A stretch of DNA of 64,000 bases from contig NZ_JAIQXT010000002.1 in the NCBI RefSeq assembly GCF_020177055.1, positions 1-64,000 of the forward strand, read 5' to 3'. The notes beneath the pieces were generated by a model. The model was not told where the DNA came from. It was given only the letters and a program-made list of their open reading frames with translations, and ran no database searches. This DNA comes from Sphingomonas sp. R647 (GTDB lineage: Bacteria; Pseudomonadota; Alphaproteobacteria; Sphingomonadales; Sphingomonadaceae). How positions within the stretch are numbered: the first letter of the stretch is position 1; each line of letters opens with the position of its first letter. Positions 1-8,464 of the stretch are shown here, piece after piece. A program made the translations under genes and the position numbers.

Positions 1-76
1 GGCCCGCTCCCCCACCCGGCCACCCATAGAATACACTGTCGTTGGGTGGCCGGGTGGGGGAGCGGGCCGGTGCCGC
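1..76. repeat. Long palindromic intergenic repeat, copy 1 (left end cut by window)
   Basis: An inverted repeat whose arms begin GGCCCGCTCCCCCACCCGGC and end with the reverse complement, with the two CCACCC/GGGTGG blocks separated by a short AT-richer loop. The right arm runs on to GGTGCCGC, whose partner lies left of the window. A second copy with the same arms and a nearly identical loop is at 19189-19274. Both copies are intergenic, so this looks like a dispersed hairpin element rather than a gene-specific terminator. Confidence 0.8.
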
Positions 77-103
77 AGAACGCGTCAGCGTTCTCCAGCC
101 AAC

Positions 104-484
104 CTAATGCCGGTGCTCGCGCTTCAGCTGGTACCGCCCGTCACTCAATTCATCGAACAGCCCGCTGATCGCCGGATGCTCGACCGGCTCGTCGCTGTCG
201 TCGGGCACCAGGTTCTGCTGGCTGACATAGGCGACATAGCTCGATTCGGAATTTTCGGCGAGCAGGTGGTAAAAGGGCTGGTCCTTGCGCGGCCGGACAT
301 CCTCCGGGATCGCGTCATACCATTCATCGGTATTGGCGAAGACCGGGTCGATGTCGAAAATCACCCCGCGGAAATCGAACAGACGGTGCCGGACCACTTC
401 GCCCAGATTGAAGCGCGCATGCGCGACAGGAGGGATGGGGACGCCGGCAGTCGCCAGATCGAGCGGGTCGGAGGCGCGAGTCAT
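104..484 (-). CDS. hspQ: Heat shock protein HspQ (hemimethylated-DNA-binding / YccV family)
   Basis: A 126-residue cytoplasmic protein of the HspQ/YccV family. The family core spans about residues 25-118: FNLGEVVRHR near the start, the GVIFDIDPVF strand, the PFYHLL segment and the YVSQQNLV strand are all recognisable. E. coli HspQ binds hemimethylated DNA, affects DnaA levels and acts as a specificity adaptor for Lon; transfer of these roles here is inference from the family. The protein is slightly longer than the E. coli form because of a 20-residue N-terminal leader. It is transcribed away from the tRNA-Ser gene and stands alone at the edge of the window. ATG start. Confidence 0.85.
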   Translation of the reverse strand: MTRASDPLDLATAGVPIPPVAHARFNLGEVVRHRLFDFRGVIFDIDPVFANTDEWYDAIPEDVRPRKDQPFYHLLAENSESSYVAYVSQQNLVPDDSDEPVEHPAISGLFDELSDGRYQLKREHRH

Positions 485-617
485 GACTATAATCTAGTGC
501 GCTTTCGCGTCCGCACAAGAAGAGTGCGGCAAGGTGCTTGCAACCCCGCGAACCTTGGTCTAGAGGCCCGCGCTCGACCGGACGGAGCGGCATGCATATG
601 CCCTGCGGACCCCTCGC

Positions 618-707
618 GGAGAGGTGGCAGAGTGGTCGATCGCGCCGCACTCGAAATGCGGTTTACGGGGAACCGTAACGTGGGTTCGAATCCCACCCTC
701 TCCGCCA
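618..707 (+). tRNA. tRNA-Ser (anticodon CGA)
   Basis: A complete class II tRNA. The acceptor stem GGAGAGG (618-624) pairs with CCTCTCC (697-703), followed by discriminator G and an encoded CCA. The anticodon loop CTCGAAA gives anticodon CGA at 652-654, a long variable arm follows, and the T-arm is GTGGG-TTCGAAT-CCCAC. It reads UCG serine codons. A degraded copy of a T-loop-to-CCA segment lies at 9561-9583, which makes this tRNA a candidate integration site for the DNA between them. Confidence 0.97.
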
Positions 708-1290
708 TTTACGTATTTAGCTTCCGGATATTCCTCGAGAATATATGATGGACTAATTCCGGTCCCACTTCCGGTCTCATTTTTCGTTTGTGCAATCGGC
801 TCTGGGCGGGGGAGATGTCTGGCATAGTTGACGTCGTGAGCCCGACCCGGTCTTTCGGCCTTTGGGCAGGCAATCGTCGAAACTGTCTCCCGAGAACACG
901 TCGCGTGACTTTGCCGAGCCCCCCTTGAGTGGGTGTCAAGCACGTGCCGCGCAAAGCTTGCGCATAGTAATATCCTGCCATGCTGAGCGATCGGTGCGCG
1001 TTTCAACGGCGTTCTTGACGCCTGGCTGACTGATGCTGCGCGGCACTTGGCGCCCCAGTTCAGTGGTTCCCGGGCCCGGTTTAAGCGCCGGACAGCGAGC
1101 CGTCTGCTTGCTCCATCGCGCTCAACAACGGGACGACAGAAACCTACAGCCGAATCAAGAAAGATGGGCGCATCCAGATTGGCTTGACGAATTTGTAACG
1201 TAGCCGTCCGATGATGTATCGAGACGATGCGCCCGGGGGTGCGGAGGGACTTTGACTTTGCATCTCGTCTTAGCTCGGAATCGCTGACGC
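708..1290. other. Intergenic stretch with no recognisable gene
   Basis: About 580 bases between tRNA-Ser and the first gene of the five-gene cassette. Reading frames that cross it show no family motifs, no convincing ribosome binding sites and atypical composition. It is less GC-rich in places than the flanking genes. It lies directly downstream of the tRNA 3' end, where the junction of an integrated element would be expected, but no integrase remnant was found. The promoter of the cassette at 1291 presumably lies in its right part; I see no strong sigma-70 match. Confidence 0.5.
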
Positions 1291-2244
1291 ATGTGGCTGA
1301 AGGCGCTGTTCCAGACGCATCTGGACCTGTCGGTAAAATTGTCGGCGACGTACCGCGCGCATGTCTATGAACGGCCGGGCTGCTGGATGCCGCCAGATGC
1401 ATGTGCGGCGCTGGCCGACGCGCTGCGCGACGTGGCAGAGCGGTCCTTGCCGGCGGGGGCGCTGGATTATGGGGTGTTTCGAATCGATTCCGGCGCGTTC
1501 GAACGCTCGGTGATCATGCTGATTTGCGAAAGCGCCTCCGGTCGACCGGTGGCGTTCAACGCGCTAGCACTGCTCGATGTGGATCAGCGCGGTCGACGCG
1601 ACATCGTTACTCATCTTGGGCTCGTGCTGATCGACCCTGAGGCGCGCGGCAGGGGATTTTCCTGGGCGCTCTATGGCATGACGACGCTGTTGCTGTTCGC
1701 GCGCAACCAGCTCCGGCCGTTCTGGATTTCCAGCGTTACCCAGGTTCCAGCCGTCGTCGGTCTTGTCTGCGAAGGGTTCAGCGATGTCTTTCCCTCGCCC
1801 GCCGGTAACGCGGCGCGGCGGTTCGACCACCTCTCGCTCGCCCGAGAGATCATGCGCCGCCACCGCGCAGCGTTTGGGGTCAGCGACGACGCGCCGTTCG
1901 ACGAGGAGCGCTTCGTCATCAAGGACGCGTATCGCGGTGGATCCGACCATCTGAAAAAGCGCTTTGACGAAGCGCCGCCGCACCGCGATCCTGCCTATAA
2001 CGCATTCTGCGCGGACCAGCTCGACTATGCCCGCGGCGACGATCTGCTGCAGATCGGCCAGATGAATCTGGCGGCCGCCCGCCGTTACCTGTTGGAGGAC
2101 GTGCCGCGCCATTCGCTGCCCGGCCTGGCCGGCGCGCTGCTGTTCCTGCTTGTCCAGCGCGCCGTGCTCCCTGCACTTTATTGGTTGAGCCCGGGCCGCG
2201 CTTGGGGACGACTGCGACCATGGCGGGAGCGCCGCGATGTTTGA
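1291..2244 (+). CDS. GNAT-like acyltransferase, first gene of five-gene cassette
   Basis: A 317-residue protein with a recognisable GNAT acyl-CoA-binding motif A, GLVLIDPEARGRGFSWALYG, at about residues 109-128, in which RGRGFS fits the R/Q-x-x-G-x-G/A pyrophosphate loop. The N-terminal 100 residues and the C-terminal 150 have no motif I know; the far C-terminus contains a hydrophobic stretch (about 280-300) that may sit in or on the membrane. It is much larger than a minimal GNAT (about 150 residues), as in acyl-amino-acid-synthase-like members. The last eight bases overlap the start of the ThiF-like gene, implying translational coupling. Substrate unknown. It could be a GNAT-fold protein with a non-acetyl acyl donor. 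Confidence 0.6.
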   Translation: MWLKALFQTHLDLSVKLSATYRAHVYERPGCWMPPDACAALADALRDVAERSLPAGALDYGVFRIDSGAFERSVIMLICESASGRPVAFNALALLDVDQRGRRDIVTHLGLVLIDPEARGRGFSWALYGMTTLLLFARNQLRPFWISSVTQVPAVVGLVCEGFSDVFPSPAGNAARRFDHLSLAREIMRRHRAAFGVSDDAPFDEERFVIKDAYRGGSDHLKKRFDEAPPHRDPAYNAFCADQLDYARGDDLLQIGQMNLAAARRYLLEDVPRHSLPGLAGALLFLLVQRAVLPALYWLSPGRAWGRLRPWRERRDV

Positions 2245-3106
2245 TTACGGCACAATGACCACCCGCAACATCGGCTTCGTCAGCGAGGCTGAACAGACGC
2301 GGTTGCGCGACACGCCGGTTTTCGTCTGCGGTGTAGGCGGCATGGGCGGTGCATGTCTGATGGCGCTGGTCCGCGCTGGCTTTACCCGGCTGGTGATCGC
2401 CGATCTGGATGCGTTCGAGGTGTCGAACCTGAATCGCCAGCTGTTCGCCACGCTGGACAGCGTCGGACGCCACAAGGCCGAGGCGAGCCGCGATCAATGC
2501 TTGCGCATCAATCCGCAGGCCGAAATCGAGGTGCTCGGCGCGGATTGGCCCGATCATCTCGACCGCATCCTGGCCACCGCGAAAATTGTGGTCAACGGCA
2601 CCGACGATCTGGTCGCGAGCCTCAGGCTGTACCGCGGTGCGCGCGCCAGTGGCGCTACCGTGATCGACGCTTATGCGTCGCCGCTGCCGTCGGTGTTCGT
2701 CACCCGCCCGGGTGACCCGATGCCCGAGGAACGGCTGCGCTATCCGACTCGGGGCAAGCCGATCGAGGCAGTGAGCGATGGCGATCGCGCCGAGGCGTTT
2801 TTGCGGGAGGCCGAGCACGTCATGCTCAACAGTGCGTCGCGGCACCATATCGACCTTGCGCTGGCGGGCGAGGTCGCGGCGGGGCGGCGCAGCCGGATGT
2901 CGTTCGCGCCGATGGTGATCAGCACGGGGATGCTAATGGCATATGAGGCGGTGCAGCTGGCCACGGGCCGGTCGAGCAGAACCGATTGCCGCGGCTGGTT
3001 CCTCAACGTCTATCGCAATCGCGTGGAACGCCCGCTGCCATGGCCGTTTGCCATGCTGATGCGACCGCTGGTGCGTCGGGCATTGAAGCGGATGATTGCC
3101 GGGTGA
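2237..3106 (+). CDS. ThiF/MoeB/E1-like adenylyltransferase
   Basis: A 289-residue E1-superfamily protein. Visible elements are the nucleotide-binding loop GVGGMGG (residues 32-38), the acidic strand end ADLDAFEVSNLNRQ with D56/D58 and R67 (about 55-68), the ATP-contacting lysine in GRHKAEAS (K80) and NGTDD (120-124) where MoeB has its Mg-binding Asp. Family knowledge says these residues adenylate a C-terminal carboxylate. The paired CxxC zinc motifs of MoeB/ThiF are absent and no catalytic Cys is evident, so it probably only adenylates. No ThiS/MoaD-like partner is encoded nearby; the activated substrate may be a peptide or small carboxylate. It overlaps its upstream neighbour by eight bases and is followed after two bases by the membrane-protein gene. 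Confidence 0.8.
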   Translation: MFDYGTMTTRNIGFVSEAEQTRLRDTPVFVCGVGGMGGACLMALVRAGFTRLVIADLDAFEVSNLNRQLFATLDSVGRHKAEASRDQCLRINPQAEIEVLGADWPDHLDRILATAKIVVNGTDDLVASLRLYRGARASGATVIDAYASPLPSVFVTRPGDPMPEERLRYPTRGKPIEAVSDGDRAEAFLREAEHVMLNSASRHHIDLALAGEVAAGRRSRMSFAPMVISTGMLMAYEAVQLATGRSSRTDCRGWFLNVYRNRVERPLPWPFAMLMRPLVRRALKRMIAG

Positions 3107-3108
3107 CC

Positions 3109-4272
3109 ATGCCCGTCGTCATCGACAGCCTGGTCAACGCGATGGGGCTGGCCGGCGTGCTGGCGCTGATCCTGGCGCTACGTCGTCGCGATGCGCCCGG
3201 TGGGATGCGTTGGCGCTGGACGCTTGCCTTGGGTCTGGTCGCGGTGATGTATGGCAGCCGCGGGCTGGAGTGGCTGGGTGCCGGTACCGGCTTTGCCGCT
3301 CTGACGATGGCTGCGGCGGCGGTCATTCCGCTGGCGGTCCTGCTGGTCGTCGAAGGCCTGATCCGGAGGCACGCGCCGCTGATCGTCAAGCTGCTGGTGC
3401 TGACGGGCATGGTCGCGGTGCTGATCGTGATCGCCAGCGCTACGCCATGGGCGGGCAAGGCCCTCGGCGTCCATATCGGCATCGGCATGGCGCTGGCGGT
3501 GGGGACGGCGCTTGCGGGGATGCGCGGGATCGATCGGGCTGAGCTGCGCACAGTGGCCGCGCTGGCGGTTTGCCAGGTCGCGCTCATTCCTGCGGCGCTT
3601 TCCGATTTTCGCGAGTTCTGGCCCGATCTGCCCGCGCGGCTTTCGCCGCTGGCGGTGATGTTCTTCGGCTGGGTCGGGCTCACCATCGGATCGTGGAGCA
3701 TCGCCCAGCGCATGGCTTGGCTTGGTTTCCTGGTGGTCGTGGCGGCGCTGTCAGGTGTGGGGCTGGCCCATATCTCCGTGCAGGCAAGCTGGCTGCAGAT
3801 CGCCATCGTCGTGCTGTCGACGCTGATGCTGGTGACGATTTGTGCCGAGGCGATCACGCGCCCTGATGCGGGGCTCAAGCTGCGGCGTGCGCTCGTCGCG
3901 GCGCCGCCGGGCGATCGCGATGCGCTGGTGCAGGCGCTGACTGCGAGCCCGATCTTCGGCAATGGGGTCATGCTGTCGCAGGCCGATCTTGCCGATTTCG
4001 ATCCCGACGCGGTGCGCGCGCTGTTCGACCGCTATCCGATGCTCGGCCGACGCGATGCGCCATGGGGTCTGGCGCGCGATGCCATCCTTGCCGAAGCGAT
4101 TGGCGCGCTGCTCGATACGCACACCGCCACGCACCTGCTGATGGTCGAGCCCGCGCCGCTCGCCCTGCTCGCGGTCAATTTGCCTGCGCTGTCGGCCAGC
4201 GACGCGATCGAGACCGACCTGGCTCTGGTTCAGCGGCTATTGCGCGCCGCGCACCGAAAGGAGCATCCTTGA
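3109..4272 (+). CDS. Polytopic membrane protein of unknown function in the E1/GNAT cassette
   Basis: A 387-residue protein with about eight hydrophobic segments in the first 250 residues (for example LAGVLALILAL, AAAAVIPLAVLLVVEGLI, LLVLTGMVAVLIVIASAT, MAWLGFLVVVAAL, IAIVVLSTLMLVTIC) followed by a soluble tail of about 120 residues. I do not recognise the family; it has no transporter motif I can name. The ATG chosen is two bases after the ThiF-like stop and precedes a good first membrane segment; an upstream in-frame start would add a non-hydrophobic leader overlapping the previous gene. It shares a TTGA overlap with the next gene. Placement suggests it anchors the pathway at the inner membrane or exports its product. 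Confidence 0.6.
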   Translation: MPVVIDSLVNAMGLAGVLALILALRRRDAPGGMRWRWTLALGLVAVMYGSRGLEWLGAGTGFAALTMAAAAVIPLAVLLVVEGLIRRHAPLIVKLLVLTGMVAVLIVIASATPWAGKALGVHIGIGMALAVGTALAGMRGIDRAELRTVAALAVCQVALIPAALSDFREFWPDLPARLSPLAVMFFGWVGLTIGSWSIAQRMAWLGFLVVVAALSGVGLAHISVQASWLQIAIVVLSTLMLVTICAEAITRPDAGLKLRRALVAAPPGDRDALVQALTASPIFGNGVMLSQADLADFDPDAVRALFDRYPMLGRRDAPWGLARDAILAEAIGALLDTHTATHLLMVEPAPLALLAVNLPALSASDAIETDLALVQRLLRAAHRKEHP

Positions 4273-5384
4273 TCACCCTGCGCACCGGCGATCGCGCCGC
4301 CGCCTTTGCGGTTCCGGGCAATGTCTATCCCCCGGGCAGCCCCTATGTCTCTCCGATGTGGGGCGATTTCGATCGCATCCTCGATCCGGCGCGCAACCCG
4401 TTAGTGACCGAAGGGCATGGCCGATTCGAGCTGTTTACCGCGCTCCGCAACGGCACGCCGGTGGGGCGTATCGTCGCAAGCATCCATGACGCATCAAATA
4501 CGCGCCACGACGCCAGCCACGCGCAGTTCGGCTTTTTCGATTGCGGCGATGATGCGGAGGTGGCGGGGACGCTGCTCGCAGCGGCTGAGGACTGGGCCCG
4601 GGCGCGTGGCGCGAGCGAGATTGCGGGGAATTTCAACCTGACCGCGATGCAGATGACGGGGGTTGTCACCGCCGGCTTCGACGCTGCCCCCTATACCGAC
4701 ATGATGTGGACCCCGCCTCACATCGCGCGGTTGCTCGAGGCGCAGGGCTATCGCCCGGTCTTCGACATGACGACATTCGATTATGATCTCGATCGTCTCG
4801 ATCCGGCGCTGCTGTTGGGACCCAAGCAGCAGGCGATTCTGGAGGATCCCGACTATCGCTGGCTGGGCGTGACGCGCCGAACCTTCGCCGCGCGGATGGA
4901 GGATGCGCGGCTGGTGCTCAATGCCGGGTTCGATCGCAATCCGATGTTTGTCCCGCTGACCCCGGCCGAGTTCGAGTTTCAGGCGGGCGAGATGATGTGG
5001 ATCATGGACTGGCGCTTGCCGGTGATCGTCCATCATCACGGCAAACCGGTCGGTGCTTTGCTGTGCGTGCCCGACATGAACCCGTTCATTCGCGACACCG
5101 GGGCACGGATCGGCATCACCACGCCATTTCATTTCCTGCGGCACCGGCTGAAGCGCCGCCGCGCGGTGATCCTGCTATATTCGGTCGATCCGGAGCATCA
5201 GAATCGTGGGTTGAACGGCGCGATGCTGTATCGCCTCGCAACTGCCCTGAAGCAGGCCGGATACACGAGCGTCGGCGGAACCTGGATCGCCGACGTCAAC
5301 GGCGCGAGCTTGCGGCAAGCCGAGAAGATCGGGGCGCGCCCGCTGCATGAGCTCGCCATTTTCGGGAAACGCATCGATGCTTGA
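4269..5384 (+). CDS. Second GNAT-fold acyltransferase of the cassette
   Basis: A 371-residue protein starting at TTG, chosen because AAAGGAG lies five bases upstream and the start overlaps the previous stop (TTGA). It resembles a family of about 370-residue GNAT-fold proteins: the N-terminal half carries FGFFDCGDD and GNFNLTAMQMTGVVTAGFD, the C-terminal half a motif A-like stretch LLYSVDPEHQNRGLNGAMLY (about residues 298-317), where HQNRGLNG corresponds to the acyl-CoA loop. The substrate is not known. A double-GNAT arrangement in one protein is possible, since the N-terminal part also looks GNAT-like. It ends inside the start of the nitroreductase gene (ATGCTTGA overlap). Confidence 0.6.
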   Translation: MITLRTGDRAAAFAVPGNVYPPGSPYVSPMWGDFDRILDPARNPLVTEGHGRFELFTALRNGTPVGRIVASIHDASNTRHDASHAQFGFFDCGDDAEVAGTLLAAAEDWARARGASEIAGNFNLTAMQMTGVVTAGFDAAPYTDMMWTPPHIARLLEAQGYRPVFDMTTFDYDLDRLDPALLLGPKQQAILEDPDYRWLGVTRRTFAARMEDARLVLNAGFDRNPMFVPLTPAEFEFQAGEMMWIMDWRLPVIVHHHGKPVGALLCVPDMNPFIRDTGARIGITTPFHFLRHRLKRRRAVILLYSVDPEHQNRGLNGAMLYRLATALKQAGYTSVGGTWIADVNGASLRQAEKIGARPLHELAIFGKRIDA

Positions 5385-6351
5385 TCGCGCCGCGCTCGAA
5401 CGCATTGTCGACCGGGCCCGGCTGGCGCCGAGTGTCCATAATATCCAGCCGACGCGCTGGTCGCTCGACGATATGGGCCGGATCCTGCTGCTCGACAGTC
5501 CGTCGATCCACCTGCCGGTCGCCGACCCGGATGGCCGCGATGTGCTCATCTCGCACGGCGCGGCACTGGAAGGCACGGTGATCGCGCTCGCCGAAGCCGG
5601 ATGGGCGAGCGAGGTCGAGCCCGCCGACGGCGCGCTCGCCGCGATCCGGGTGGCGCGCGACACGCCGGCAGACGCAAAGCCCGAGGTGGAAAGCAGGGCG
5701 AGCTGGCGTGGCAGCTTCATCCGGTCACCGGAGAGCGCCGCGCTCGACCGGCTGGAGAAGGACTGCCCCGATCTGGTGCTGGTCCGCGACCCAGCGGCGA
5801 TCGGGCGGATCGCACATGATGGCGACGAGGCATCGATGCATTTCCTGCGCGACGTCGGGCATCGACGTGAACTGCTCGACTGGATGCGCCTGACGCGCGC
5901 TCATCCCCACTGGGCCAGCGACGGACTGAATGCCGAAGCGATGGCGCTGAGCCCGGTCGAGGCCAGGGCCGCCGGGATGGTCCTGGGTCCACTCTTCGGT
6001 GTGCTGGATCGTGTCGGGCTGGCGCGCATCCTGACTTCGGAACGGAGCAAGACCGCCAGTGCGTCGGCGATCGCACTGTTCTTTCGACCCAGGGGCGAGA
6101 CACCCATGATCACCGGCCGGGCATTTTATCGCGCATGGCTGGCGATGGAGCGGCAGGGGCTTGCCGCCTGCCCGGTGTCGGTGCTGGCCGACTGGAGCGA
6201 GACGAACGCGCATCTGTCGGCGCAGTATTCGCCATCAGACGATCGCGCGCTGCTGTCGGTGTTCCGCATTGGCAAACGTCCATCGGGCATAGGGTCGGCG
6301 CGCAGCCGTAAGCCCATTGGGCAACTGATCACTGCCGGCCAAGTCGGCTAG
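5377..6351 (+). CDS. Acg-type nitroreductase family protein
   Basis: A 324-residue member of the nitroreductase superfamily, closest in look to the Acg subgroup. The N-terminal FMN-binding signature SVHNIQPTRW (about residues 15-24) and ISHGAALEGTVIALAEAGW (about 57-75) are typical, as are RASWRGSF and the late FYRAWLAMERQGLAACPVSVLADW segment. The start is the ATG in the ATGCTTGA overlap with the upstream gene; a longer start ten codons upstream would only read through the previous coding end. The family uses FMN for hydride transfer; some members lack oxidoreductase activity and store or sequester flavin. It is the last gene of the cassette. ThiF and nitroreductase domains are, from memory, also fused in actinobacterial Rv1355c-type proteins, which supports a functional link here. 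Confidence 0.75.
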   Translation: MLDRAALERIVDRARLAPSVHNIQPTRWSLDDMGRILLLDSPSIHLPVADPDGRDVLISHGAALEGTVIALAEAGWASEVEPADGALAAIRVARDTPADAKPEVESRASWRGSFIRSPESAALDRLEKDCPDLVLVRDPAAIGRIAHDGDEASMHFLRDVGHRRELLDWMRLTRAHPHWASDGLNAEAMALSPVEARAAGMVLGPLFGVLDRVGLARILTSERSKTASASAIALFFRPRGETPMITGRAFYRAWLAMERQGLAACPVSVLADWSETNAHLSAQYSPSDDRALLSVFRIGKRPSGIGSARSRKPIGQLITAGQVG

Positions 6352-6453
6352 GCGCCAATTTGGTCGTTCGAAGCGCCGTCCTGATTCTCTGAAAGCGGTC
6401 AGTCGGCGGTCGGGTCCCTTGCTTGCGATATGAACAGGGACGGCGTTGGTGGG

Positions 6454-7434
6454 TCAGAACGGGCCGCGATCGCGGGGGGCATCGTTCGAGACGCTCGCAT
6501 CATCGGCTGGCGGCAAGTGGGGGGCGCAAGCCAGCCGCCGTTCGATCCACCGCGACAGCAGCAGATGCGGCACCGCCACCGATGCCAGCAATTGAAAGGC
6601 CTGCGCAACCACGATCGGGTCTAAATGCGCCGGCGCCATAGTGCGCAGTCCCAACCAGCCGAGGATGGCGAGGCTCGACAGCAATGCGCCGGTGCCGACC
6701 CATCGCGCCAGCGTCATGTCGTGCAACCGCGCGCGCGCCTGCGCCAAGTGTCGGGGCGAATGGAGGAAGGCGAAGAACAGCGCGAAGCCCATGACGGGCG
6801 GCAGGACCACCAGCAGAACGAGACACAGGGTCATCGCGGTTGCCCAGGACAGGCTGCCCTCGCGCCACGCAAGGGCGATGCCGATTGCGGTGACGAGCAA
6901 CGCGACCGGCGCAGCCGCCGTGATCACCTGCGCGATCACTGCAGCGCGCGGATCGCTCATCGCGACGAACAGCGCCGCAACCTCGGCAGGATGGCCGATC
7001 GTCGCCGCCGCAATCACCGCCGCGCCCGCAGCAACGCGCAGCAGCGGCTCCTGAAGCATCGGCCAATCCTCGCCGAAATGCACCGCAGCCGCCGCAAGGA
7101 ACAGGATCAGCGCGACGAGCGGCATGCTCATCCACAGAAAGACCATCAGCAGGGCGATCGCGACATAACCGCCAACCGCAAGCACCATCCCAAGCCGGTC
7201 CAGCGCGACCGAACGCCGCAACAAGGCGATGTCATAGGCGCCGTGCGGAAGCCCGCCGCCGATGAACACGATCGTCGCAACCCCCATCGCCGCCGGTTGA
7301 TCCAGCGGTACGCCGAGCAGGGTCACCCCGATCAGCAGCGCCGCGGCGAGCCAATAGGCCGGATACACGACGTCGCCGCGCCCGGTAGGGGCACGGCGAC
7401 GCGCTGTCATGCGTGGGTAAGCCAGTGCTGCCAT
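6454..7434 (-). CDS. blh: Brp/Blh-type beta-carotene 15,15'-dioxygenase (retinal synthesis)
   Basis: An integral membrane protein of about 326 residues that should cleave beta-carotene to two retinals, the rhodopsin chromophore. The family histidine motifs are present: GGGLPHGAYD (H64), AAVHFGEDW (H119), LHSPRH (H225 and H229) and a late SVAVPH (H290); numbering is from the chosen start. Eight or so hydrophobic segments span the protein. The ATG chosen lies four bases after the rhodopsin stop; GTG at 7464 and ATG at 7449 are alternatives that overlap the rhodopsin gene, and no start has a strong ribosome binding site. It is co-transcribed with rhodopsin and converges on the nitroreductase gene. 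Confidence 0.88.
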   Translation of the reverse strand: MAALAYPRMTARRRAPTGRGDVVYPAYWLAAALLIGVTLLGVPLDQPAAMGVATIVFIGGGLPHGAYDIALLRRSVALDRLGMVLAVGGYVAIALLMVFLWMSMPLVALILFLAAAAVHFGEDWPMLQEPLLRVAAGAAVIAAATIGHPAEVAALFVAMSDPRAAVIAQVITAAAPVALLVTAIGIALAWREGSLSWATAMTLCLVLLVVLPPVMGFALFFAFLHSPRHLAQARARLHDMTLARWVGTGALLSSLAILGWLGLRTMAPAHLDPIVVAQAFQLLASVAVPHLLLSRWIERRLACAPHLPPADDASVSNDAPRDRGPF

Positions 7435-7438
7435 GGGA

Positions 7439-8212
7439 TCAGGCAGCATAGCCCTTATGCCCACCGGCCTCGGCTTCGGCCTCAGACTTGCGGACCGCGA
7501 TCAGGAAGATCAGGATCCCCAGACCAGCCTTGGCGACGATATCCGCGATCGTGTAGCCGATCTGGATCGTCGTGGTGACGGTGCCGCCCGTCAGGCCGGC
7601 ATAGGGTGCCATGTACACGATCGGGTAGAAGCCCCATGAGGCGAAGGTCAGCAGGCGTGCCTTGCGCACCAGGTTCTGGGCGCTGGCCGGCTGTTGCGCG
7701 ATCGACTTGCCGAGCCCGCTGAACAGCTCCCACACGATGTACAGGAACGGGATCGCCGACAGGGTGCCCCACAGGACGCGCGTCGGAATGTCGTTCGAGA
7801 TCTCGCCCGGATAACCCAAAATGATCATCAGCGCGGCAGCCGTGCCCAGCCGGAGCGACTTGGACATGGTTTCCTCGCGCGACAGGCGCATGACCAGTAC
7901 CAGCTCGATCAGCAGCAACGGCACGGTCAGCAGCCAGTCGACGTAGCGATAGGCATCGTTGAACGCGAAGGGGGTTGCGGTGACCACACCGTCGCCGAAC
8001 GTGTAGGCGGCGATCCAGCTCTCGAAGATGCGCCAATAGTGATAGGCGGCGATGGCGGTAACCAGTCCTGAGATGGTCAGCGCAGTGCGGTACGCCGGTG
8101 CGACTTGCGACCGGCTCAACCACAGAAACGCGGTTGCCGCAGCCATCGTCGCAAAGGTGAACGAAAAGGCGTTGTAGATCAGGGAATATTGAAAGGGTGT
8201 CACGATATCCAT
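7439..8212 (-). CDS. Light-driven proton-pumping rhodopsin (proteorhodopsin/xanthorhodopsin class)
   Basis: A 257-residue seven-helix microbial rhodopsin. Helix C reads YRYVDWLLTVPLLLIELV, giving the DTE pump motif D92-T96-E103; leucine at position 100 (D92+8, the proteorhodopsin 105 site) predicts green absorption. H58 in helix B matches the proton-acceptor-complex histidine, D224 the counter-ion, and K228 the retinal Schiff-base lysine. Helix E has W148-G149, where bacteriorhodopsin has two Trp; glycine here marks the fenestration used by carotenoid-antenna rhodopsins. The start is the ATG preceded by GGAG six bases upstream; ATG 8224 is an alternative. Likely an inner-membrane outward proton pump, with Blh supplying retinal. 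Confidence 0.95.
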   Translation of the reverse strand: MDIVTPFQYSLIYNAFSFTFATMAAATAFLWLSRSQVAPAYRTALTISGLVTAIAAYHYWRIFESWIAAYTFGDGVVTATPFAFNDAYRYVDWLLTVPLLLIELVLVMRLSREETMSKSLRLGTAAALMIILGYPGEISNDIPTRVLWGTLSAIPFLYIVWELFSGLGKSIAQQPASAQNLVRKARLLTFASWGFYPIVYMAPYAGLTGGTVTTTIQIGYTIADIVAKAGLGILIFLIAVRKSEAEAEAGGHKGYAA

Positions 8213-8464
8213 CGAACTCTCCATCGCATTGATCCCCGGCACGGGTGCGCCGGGCAGGGATGATGCGGGATGCCACTCAACCACGCTGAGACGCCCTGTA
8301 TCTCCCGATCCTTCGTCGCAGCGGCACCAGAAACGGCGATGATGCCCAGCCGCGGGCCGGGTTGCTGAACCGGGTGCGGCGACGCCACTGCGGCGATGGA
8401 GCAGCACTAGAATGGGGCAGGTTTCCCGGCGATACGGGCTTTGTGCCGTACTGGCGGCAGAGGC
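8213..8464 (-). promoter_or_regulatory. Rhodopsin upstream region between the LOV-HTH stop and the rhodopsin start
   Basis: About 250 bases with no convincing gene, lying upstream of rhodopsin-blh and downstream of the LOV-HTH regulator on the same strand. A frame continues upstream from rhodopsin but is rich in Arg/Pro/His and has no membrane character, so it is not taken as coding. If the LOV-HTH protein controls the rhodopsin operon its operator should be here; I could not pick a confident palindrome or sigma-70 promoter by eye. Confidence 0.4.

Noticed and set aside
560..1402. 280-codon minus-strand frame after tRNA-Ser
   Set aside because: It runs through the tRNA gene, which gives the familiar false peptide GGIRTHVTVPR, and shows no motif.
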